This document shows positions 13,998 through 18,283 of a DNA stretch of 18,283 nt, one piece after another. Under the pieces are notes generated by a model. That model was not told where the DNA came from and searched no databases. It was given only the letters and a program-made list of their open reading frames with translations. Every line of letters begins with the position of its first letter. Positions within the stretch are counted from its first letter, which is position 1. The position numbers and the translations under genes were made by a program. Source of the DNA: Candidatus Bathyarchaeota archaeon (lineage in GTDB: Archaea; Thermoproteota; Bathyarchaeia; TCS64); NCBI GenBank assembly GCA_026014515.1, contig JAOZIG010000517.1:1-18283 (forward strand). The letters run 5' to 3'.

Positions 13998-14348
13998 ATG
14001 TACAAAGTCGTTTTCACAGTAGTCGAAGTAGGCAAACCCAAAAGCATCGATGGAAAACCCACACACGTCTCTGGACCATGCAAGATGTACAAAGTAGGAG
14101 ACAAGATGACAGTCACAGGAAACCCAGGGAGACTCCTTATTGAAGAAACAGACAGCGTCTGTCTCGCAGCGTTCAGCGCTATTCTACCATTAACAAGCGC
14201 TATGACAAGAGAAGTTACCGAGCCATGGGATTATATGGATAAGATCGTTTACTATAGCTGTCCTGACTCGGAGCGTCCAGTGGTCTTTAAGGTTGAACGC
14301 ATCGAAGTGGAGCAGGGAGAGTACCCGCCGCCTTATCCTAATCCTTAG
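13998..14348 (+). CDS. TIGR04076 family protein
   Basis: The 116-aa product has the layout of the small TIGR04076 family: an N-terminal strand VVFTVVEV, a Cys followed by YKVGDKMTV (29-39), the block SVCLAAFSAILPLTSAM (49-65), and a C-terminal YYSCPDSERPVVFKVERI (83-100). Family members are widespread in anaerobic bacteria and archaea, without a firm function. The three Cys residues sit at family positions. No signal peptide is present; the hydrophobic block is probably a buried helix rather than a membrane segment. The C-terminal tail is Pro-rich (PPPYPNP). A TATA-like element in the 33-base gap suggests it can be transcribed apart from the GNAT gene. Its last 11 bases overlap the convergent DUF483-like gene. 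Confidence 0.8.
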   Translation: MYKVVFTVVEVGKPKSIDGKPTHVSGPCKMYKVGDKMTVTGNPGRLLIEETDSVCLAAFSAILPLTSAMTREVTEPWDYMDKIVYYSCPDSERPVVFKVERIEVEQGEYPPPYPNP

Positions 14349-15222
14349 CTTTGGGTTTGAACTGGGCTAGATATTTCTGGATGAGTTCGGGTTGTCGGAG
14401 TACCAGTTCTGTGTTCACGTAGATGTTTTGCTGGTAGAGTTCTCCTAGTTTAGCGTGTAACTCGTCAAAGGTTTCTTGCCACTTGTATCCCTGTTTCAAA
14501 GCGTTCTCACACTGGGGGCTACAGGGGAAGAAGTAGCCGGTATAATAGACATGAGTATCTATCTCAGTGTCCTTTACAAGTTCCACGAGCTGTTGTGACG
14601 CCCTTGCCTCCACGTTAATGTTGTTTTTTCGGTCCTCTGCATACTGTTTGACGCAGCATTCAGGGTATCCTAGTTCTGCTCCAAGCTTCAGAAGCCACTT
14701 GTAGTCAAATTCTTCGGGATACGCGAAACGTATGCTGTTGACGTTTTCACCCGGTTTACGTTGAACCTTTCTACGTATCTTTTCGCGTTCACGCATGAGT
14801 TTGTTAATATTTCCACCGGTTTTTCTTTCTGTGTAGAAGTATAACTCGTGGACTGTTGGACGAACCTTGATCTGATTGGTTTTTAGCTCCAGTTTCTTCG
14901 CCCAGTCATAATGAACCCGATACTCATCAGAATCCTCTACAATGGTCTCAAACTGTTTCTCAAGAAGCTTCTTTAAAGCTTGAACCGCCATGGCTCGGGC
15001 TCGCATATCCCGTATCTGTTGAAGCTGAGTAAGTTGAGGTTTTACATTCTCATCTATTTGTTGACCCATCTGGAGACCGCTCGGGAACTCGGCTGGAATC
15101 GTTATCTGGCTTGCGGGACGTAGCTTTAGGCTTGTAGCTAGATATGCCTCAAGTTTAGCTTTGGGTGAGATTTGTTTCTCTTCTATGAATTCCTCTACTT
15201 TGCTCTGTTCCATGGCTTTCAT
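14338..15222 (-). CDS. DUF483-like archaeal protein
   Basis: The 294-aa soluble product has a long helical, Lys/Glu/Gln-rich N-terminal half and a C-terminal domain with the blocks LGAELGYPECCVKQYAED (about 179-196), HVYYTGYFFPCSPQC (about 225-239) and ENALKQGYKW. The GYPECC and CSPxC pairs give four clustered Cys residues that could bind a metal or iron-sulfur cluster. These blocks resemble DUF483, an archaeal family of unknown function; the link is from pattern memory. No membrane segment is present. Two starts are possible, ATG 15222 and ATG 15213 (MEQSK); neither has a clear Shine-Dalgarno. It is separated from the membrane cluster upstream by 66 bases holding a T-rich tract, so it is probably a separate unit. 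Confidence 0.7.
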   Translation of the reverse strand: MKAMEQSKVEEFIEEKQISPKAKLEAYLATSLKLRPASQITIPAEFPSGLQMGQQIDENVKPQLTQLQQIRDMRARAMAVQALKKLLEKQFETIVEDSDEYRVHYDWAKKLELKTNQIKVRPTVHELYFYTERKTGGNINKLMREREKIRRKVQRKPGENVNSIRFAYPEEFDYKWLLKLGAELGYPECCVKQYAEDRKNNINVEARASQQLVELVKDTEIDTHVYYTGYFFPCSPQCENALKQGYKWQETFDELHAKLGELYQQNIYVNTELVLRQPELIQKYLAQFKPKAKD

Positions 15223-15254
15223 TCTAACCTTGTGTTCTCTGGGGTTTTACGTGT

Positions 15255-15283
15255 TTTGAAAAAGAATTGTAAAAGAAAAGGGG
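15255..15283 (-). terminator. T-rich terminator of the membrane-protein cluster
   Basis: On the minus strand, CCCC followed by several T runs begins a few bases after the TAA stop of the last cluster gene. This marks the likely 3' end of the DUF6754 operon. Confidence 0.5.
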
Positions 15284-15288
15284 ATGTG

Positions 15289-15924
15289 TTACATCGGTAT
15301 CAATTTCAGCACTTGTAAGAAGAACTGCGCTCTACCTGTCAACATCGTGAACCTGAACAGCACTGTGTTACCGAAATAGGCTCCAAGGCCTATCATGATG
15401 AACAGTCGTCCGATTCTTGTCGGCGCCTTGAGTGGTCCGCTGTGCTCGAATGTCAACATGAAGTACATGATACTGCAGATTAGACCTACAGCCACGTAGA
15501 TGTAGTTGAACCAGTCGATCAACGCACCAGATGTGGGTGCCGTGATGGTGTCGATAATCGCGTCCTGCAAGTTAGGCTTGATTGTTCCACGGATGCCTAG
15601 ACCGAAGCCTGCACCGACCAGTAATGCTACTGGGTACCGGCTGAGCCATCTGTAATCTGGGATGAGCATCGTGAACATCATGAGTCCTAGTATCAAAGGT
15701 ACTATCATCAGGATGTTTCCCTGTAGCATAGGGGTGATGCACATTCTCATAACGTTACTGAAGTTGGTGATTATTGTAATCGCTAGGGTAACGCCGATAA
15801 ACATGTGCTCTGCTGTTCGGTAGGCAACGTTCTCTTTATACAGCGGATAGCTGTAAATCGCAAGCATTAGGAACCATCCGATCCAAAGACCGATTACGTC
15901 TAGGGTTGCTGTTGGATATGCCAT
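15289..15924 (-). CDS. Polytopic membrane protein of the DUF6754 cluster (last gene)
   Basis: This 211-aa protein has about six transmembrane segments. After TM1 comes YPLYKENVAYRTAEHMFIGV (26-45), a block I associate with membrane proteins encoded beside DUF6754 genes in Chloroflexota-type bacteria and archaea. Then come a hydrophobic pair around LIPDYRWLSRYPVALLVGAGFG (88-109), a loop with charged and polar residues, and TM5-6 (IYVAVGLICSIMYFMLTF and GRLFIMIGLGAYFGNTVLFRF). No catalytic motif is visible. Its ATG overlaps the upstream TAA by one base (TAATG) behind a strong GAGGAGGT site, so it is co-translated with the preceding gene. It is probably a subunit of a membrane complex; the function is unknown. 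Confidence 0.75.
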   Translation of the reverse strand: MAYPTATLDVIGLWIGWFLMLAIYSYPLYKENVAYRTAEHMFIGVTLAITIITNFSNVMRMCITPMLQGNILMIVPLILGLMMFTMLIPDYRWLSRYPVALLVGAGFGLGIRGTIKPNLQDAIIDTITAPTSGALIDWFNYIYVAVGLICSIMYFMLTFEHSGPLKAPTRIGRLFIMIGLGAYFGNTVLFRFTMLTGRAQFFLQVLKLIPM

Positions 15925-16757
15925 TACTCTTTACCTCCTCCTAACTTCTCGGTGATTACACCGATGTTCGCTAGTATAATCGCAATAACGATCAGCAAGT
16001 GGCTTACGCTAATGCTGTCCATTGCGGTTGTAGCTTCACCGAGTTCACCGATTAGTATCTCAAGCTCTGCGCCGCCTCGTGAACCGTTGGTTACACCGAA
16101 GAAGTTGCCTGCCTGCCATCTTGGTAGGTCAGTGGATGCGTTCATCGCGATTCCAATCTCGGCTAGTTTGGTTCCGTAGGGTCCCTGCCACTGGGTCATG
16201 AAGTGACCACCGTAGTCGCCTGTGTCTGAGGATAGTACGCCGTCAATATCGTGTACGTCCTCGACATCTGCGAGCATGGGTATGTCATCATATGGTTTAC
16301 CGAAGTGGTCCTGTGGGAAAACGCTCTTGATGTCGGATGCCATCTGTGCGACCCCGGATTCTCCGCCTGTGAAGTATCCTAGGAAGACATAGTCCTCACC
16401 ATATACTTTATTCGCGAAGTCCTCGCTACATGTGTCTAGCAGTTTGTTGTAAGTAAGCTCAACGTCATAGTGGATACCCATGAATATTATCTTGGCATCC
16501 TCTCTGAACAGCGCCTTAGTACATACTGTGACTGATGGGTGGCACTCTGACCAAGCACTGACACCATAACCAAATTGGATGATCCATACCTCTCCCGGAT
16601 CGACCTCATCGCCTGTAATCCCGTCATATAGATCTTGGGTGTTAGGCGCGATAGTGATTGGGAACCCGATTGGGCTTAGGAATGGAACCATCAAGGCGAT
16701 GAAGAGTATCCAGTAGAATACCCTACGATCGATATCGGCTAGTTTACTTAGACTCAT
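15924..16757 (-). CDS. Membrane-anchored protein with large extracytoplasmic domain, DUF6754 cluster
   Basis: From ATG 16757 the product is 277 aa: one N-terminal membrane segment (VFYWILFIALMVPFLSPIG, about 13-31), a soluble domain of about 210 residues, and one C-terminal segment (SHLLIVIAIILANIGVI). The domain contains GEVWIIQFGYGVSAWSECHP, KIIFMGIHYD, a YGEDYVFLGYFTGGESGVAQ block, FPQDHFGKPYDDIPML and a Gly-rich GVTNGSRGGAELEIL. Alternating strands and helices suggest a Rossmann-like fold related to domains in equivalent bacterial clusters. An in-frame GTG at 16787 would overlap the upstream gene by 29 bases; ATG 16757 is favoured because it follows that gene's TAA by one base and has GGAGG 11 bases upstream. 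Function unknown. Confidence 0.75.
   Translation of the reverse strand: MSLSKLADIDRRVFYWILFIALMVPFLSPIGFPITIAPNTQDLYDGITGDEVDPGEVWIIQFGYGVSAWSECHPSVTVCTKALFREDAKIIFMGIHYDVELTYNKLLDTCSEDFANKVYGEDYVFLGYFTGGESGVAQMASDIKSVFPQDHFGKPYDDIPMLADVEDVHDIDGVLSSDTGDYGGHFMTQWQGPYGTKLAEIGIAMNASTDLPRWQAGNFFGVTNGSRGGAELEILIGELGEATTAMDSISVSHLLIVIAIILANIGVITEKLGGGKE
15933..15940 (-). promoter_or_regulatory. Strong ribosome binding site for the last cluster gene
   Basis: Read on the minus strand this is GAGGAGGT, 8 bases before the ATG at 15924 and inside the 3' end of the preceding gene. It confirms the TAATG-coupled start. Confidence 0.7.
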
Positions 16758-16758
16758 T

Positions 16759-17409
16759 TTACTCGCCGCCTCCTGCGTAGAATCCACGTTCTTTACCCAG
16801 TAGTGCTCTGAAACCGTATGCGATTAGGCCTAATGCGCCTACAATCGCGAAGGTTCTCATACCAGGGGTCTGGCCAGTGAACTGGAACCAGTTACCGATG
16901 GTCGCGAATCCAATCCAGATAGCCTCTCCTACAGGAGCGTTCTTTAGCATGACGAAACAGCCTGCGATAAGCATCAAGGCTGCGTCGATGTTCCTTGCCC
17001 TAAAGGCACGGTACGCTGCTGAGAAGATATAGAATCCTGTAATTGGGTATAGTGTAGCACCTAGTGGAGTATAGATGTAGTTAAACATCCAGTTGTAGAT
17101 TCCGTTGTCAGTCTGTACACCTGTCATGAAGTAACCTGCGAATCCAGTTAGAACCATAATCGCGAAAAGCGCGAGTAGTACACCACTGTATTGCCAGTCT
17201 CTACCTTGCTTCGAAACTCTTGCGCTGTGCGAGATTAGCAGCCTTGCGGCTCCTAGACCGAGTGAGATGTTATAGATGATAACAGCCCACGTACGGATAG
17301 TCTCTGCCCAGATCTGTGTGTCTGCGAAGAAGAAGTATTCAACTAGCATTAAGATGGTGACTATTCCTGTTACCGCGTATACGGCTTCTTGTTTCAATAC
17401 ATTCGACAT
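16759..17409 (-). CDS. Polytopic membrane protein of the DUF6754 cluster
   Basis: The 216-aa product has about six transmembrane segments: AVYAVTGIVTILMLVEYFFF, WAVIIYNISLGLGAARLLI, VLLALFAIMVLTGFAGYF, a segment around LYPITGFYIFSAAYRAF, ALMLIAGCFVMLKNAPVG, and a last segment FAIVGALGLIAYGFRALL. The YRAFRARNIDAALMLIAG block (132-150 region) is one I recall from membrane proteins beside DUF6754 genes. The cytoplasmic or luminal loop with Arg-Ala-Arg may be a subunit contact. The start ATG is 6 bases after the upstream TGA, with GTGATG, complementary to the 16S tail, just ahead. The product ends in a Gly-rich tail (YAGGGE), where the ribosome binding site of the next gene is embedded. Confidence 0.75.
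   Translation of the reverse strand: MSNVLKQEAVYAVTGIVTILMLVEYFFFADTQIWAETIRTWAVIIYNISLGLGAARLLISHSARVSKQGRDWQYSGVLLALFAIMVLTGFAGYFMTGVQTDNGIYNWMFNYIYTPLGATLYPITGFYIFSAAYRAFRARNIDAALMLIAGCFVMLKNAPVGEAIWIGFATIGNWFQFTGQTPGMRTFAIVGALGLIAYGFRALLGKERGFYAGGGE
16769..16773 (-). promoter_or_regulatory. Ribosome binding site deciding the start at 16757
   Basis: GGAGG on the minus strand lies 11 bases before ATG 16757, while the alternative GTG at 16787 has no comparable site. This supports the shorter protein. Confidence 0.5.
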
Positions 17410-17415
17410 TTTTCA

Positions 17416-18198
17416 TCACATTCCTAACAGGTCAGCAATTATCGTTATGTTGAGTGCTCCGAGTATGAAGCCAATACCTGTAATTGCTACCAAGACAACT
17501 TTCATGAAGTCCTCTCCTTTGATGGAACCAAGCATGTCACGGTTCTGGCTGATAGCCGCACCTGCAGCGAATAGCTCCTCTGCTAGCAGCATGTAGTCAC
17601 ATGTTGCTACGAGGAAAGGCATCTGGTGGGTGTTGTTTGTACCACCAATCTGCATCGCTCCAATGTGGTTACCTGCTTCACCGATAACGACTGCCTCGTA
17701 GTAGAAGCCACCGACTAAGATGTTTGACGCAGGCTGATATCTTTGCATATAGCCTAGCGTGGCGCTTAGGTAAGGTGACTGCTCTGAGATGAAAGTAATC
17801 TGATCTGGATTGAATTCCTCAGGCTTACCCTCACGTAGGTATGCTGTTCTCATGGTTTCCTCAATGAGTGGCAGTGCGTCTGGTAGAGGTACAATCGCTT
17901 GGATGTGTACACCTGCCCTGACACATTCCTCTGTCAAGTACTCGAGAACGCTGATAGCTGCGAGGATTTGTGGTCCTTGCGTTGAGTTGTTCAGCGCGCC
18001 AGAGATACCTGGAGTCCAGAGAACTGGGCGACCCATCTCGGCTGCCCTGCCTACGGCTTCGGGTATGGCTTGCATTGCTGGCATTGCTCTGATAGTATAC
18101 TGTTGGTCTTTGTTAATCGACATGAAGTAGTACATTAGGACGAAGAAAATGAGCATCAAGATGAAACTCATAACTCGTCCTTCTACTATAATTGCCAT
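17416..18198 (-). CDS. DUF6754-domain membrane protein
   Basis: The 260-aa product has an N-terminal membrane segment (VMSFILMLIFFVLMYYFM, about 9-26), a soluble domain and a C-terminal hydrophobic stretch (VVLVAITGIGFILGALNI). The domain carries the DUF6754 landmarks as I recall them: MQAIPEAVGRAAEMGRPVLW and TPGISGA, a YLSATLGYMQRY-QPASNILVGGFYYEAV region, GEAGNHIGAMQIGGTNNTHQ, and MPFLVATCDYMLLAEELFAA. Family members occur in Chloroflexota-type bacteria and in archaea and have no assigned function. The acidic EAVGRA..MGRP start and the CDYMLLAEELF helix look like conserved functional surfaces. GGAAGGA lies 6 bases before the ATG, fixing the start. It is the second visible gene of the cluster. 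Confidence 0.85.
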   Translation of the reverse strand: MAIIVEGRVMSFILMLIFFVLMYYFMSINKDQQYTIRAMPAMQAIPEAVGRAAEMGRPVLWTPGISGALNNSTQGPQILAAISVLEYLTEECVRAGVHIQAIVPLPDALPLIEETMRTAYLREGKPEEFNPDQITFISEQSPYLSATLGYMQRYQPASNILVGGFYYEAVVIGEAGNHIGAMQIGGTNNTHQMPFLVATCDYMLLAEELFAAGAAISQNRDMLGSIKGEDFMKVVLVAITGIGFILGALNITIIADLLGM

Positions 18199-18204
18199 TG
18201 TTTT

Positions 18205-18211
18205 TCCTTCC
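18205..18211 (-). promoter_or_regulatory. Ribosome binding site of the DUF6754 gene
   Basis: GGAAGGA on the minus strand sits 6 bases from the ATG at 18198 in the 25-base gap after the upstream partial gene. Confidence 0.55.
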
Positions 18212-18223
18212 GTTTATTTTAGC

Positions 18224-18283
18224 CTATTCACCGCGAAGACCCATAATAATCGCTATAGCAATGTATGGGCTGCTCACGATGAA
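18224..18283 (-). CDS. C-terminal tail of an upstream membrane protein (partial)
   Basis: An open minus-strand frame enters from the right edge and ends at TAG (18226-18224), giving 19 residues, FIVSSPYIAIAIIMGLRGE. The hydrophobic stretch looks like the last transmembrane segment of another membrane protein. It lies 25 bases upstream of the DUF6754 gene on the same strand, so it is probably a further member of the cluster. Its family cannot be named from this fragment. Confidence 0.6.
   Translation of the reverse strand, partial: FIVSSPYIAIAIIMGLRGE

Noticed and set aside
13940..14143. Short Arg/Ser-rich frame overlapping the GNAT and TIGR04076 genes
   Set aside because: It is a frame-shifted shadow of two well-supported genes with biased, non-protein-like composition.
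15952..18130. Several plus-strand frames opposite the membrane cluster
   Set aside because: They mirror the hydrophobic minus-strand genes, have no start signals and no recognisable motifs.
1..18283. CRISPR array, tRNA genes, insertion sequences or phage attachment sites
   Set aside because: No regularly spaced repeats, cloverleaf candidates, transposase motifs or terminal inverted repeats were seen in the gaps between genes.

Overview
The window reads as a chromosomal segment of an archaeon. Supporting signs are TATA-box promoters lying about 25 bases ahead of starts (several transcripts look leaderless), a mix of Shine-Dalgarno and leaderless starts, TTG and GTG start codons, T-rich termination tracts, and gene families that are mainly archaeal: a DUF483-like protein, an AF0577-type radical SAM enzyme, and a TIGR04076 protein beside them. 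The archaeal UvrA, moderate base composition and soluble prolyl oligopeptidase suggest a mesophilic lineage such as Asgard (Thorarchaeia-like) or Bathyarchaeia. The lineage call is an inference that the sequence alone cannot settle. No tRNA, rRNA, CRISPR array, IS element or integrase was seen, and no gene-free stretch exceeds 300 bases.

Layout. (1) Bases 1-1729, + strand: the 3' end of a UvrA-type ATPase, coupled by an ATGA overlap to a squalene-cyclase-like alpha/alpha-toroid protein. (2) 1774-5057: an S9 peptidase meeting a CPA-type cation/proton antiporter tail to tail, both stops lying in one CTAG. (3) 5058-5291: an AT-rich divergent regulatory region with a perfect 11-bp inverted repeat. 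(4) 5292-8777, + strand: a BlaI-like winged-helix regulator, a divergent M20 (AbgB-like) amidohydrolase, a small helical unknown and a membrane-anchored SIMPL-domain protein. (5) 8766-9221, - strand: an MgtC/SapB protein. (6) 9319-11252, + strand: an alkaline-phosphatase-superfamily phosphodiesterase, then a three-gene operon (DUF2178-like membrane protein, XRE regulator, 81-aa unknown) behind a clear tandem operator. (7) 11237-13383, - strand: a radical SAM/SPASM enzyme followed by a phosphoribosyltransferase-like protein. (8) 13455-14348, + strand: a GNAT acetyltransferase and a TIGR04076 protein. (9) 14338-15222, - strand: a DUF483-like protein. (10) 15289-18283, - strand: a tight run of at least five membrane-protein genes around a DUF6754 protein.

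The most interesting part is region 10: two polytopic membrane proteins, two membrane-anchored proteins with large soluble domains and the tail of a fifth gene, closely packed and several with strong ribosome binding sites, so they probably form one uncharacterised membrane complex. Other leads are the tandem TAACGTTA operator of the XRE operon, the radical SAM/PRTase pair, the altered metal site of the M20 protein, and the fact that all four convergent gene pairs overlap at their 3' ends.
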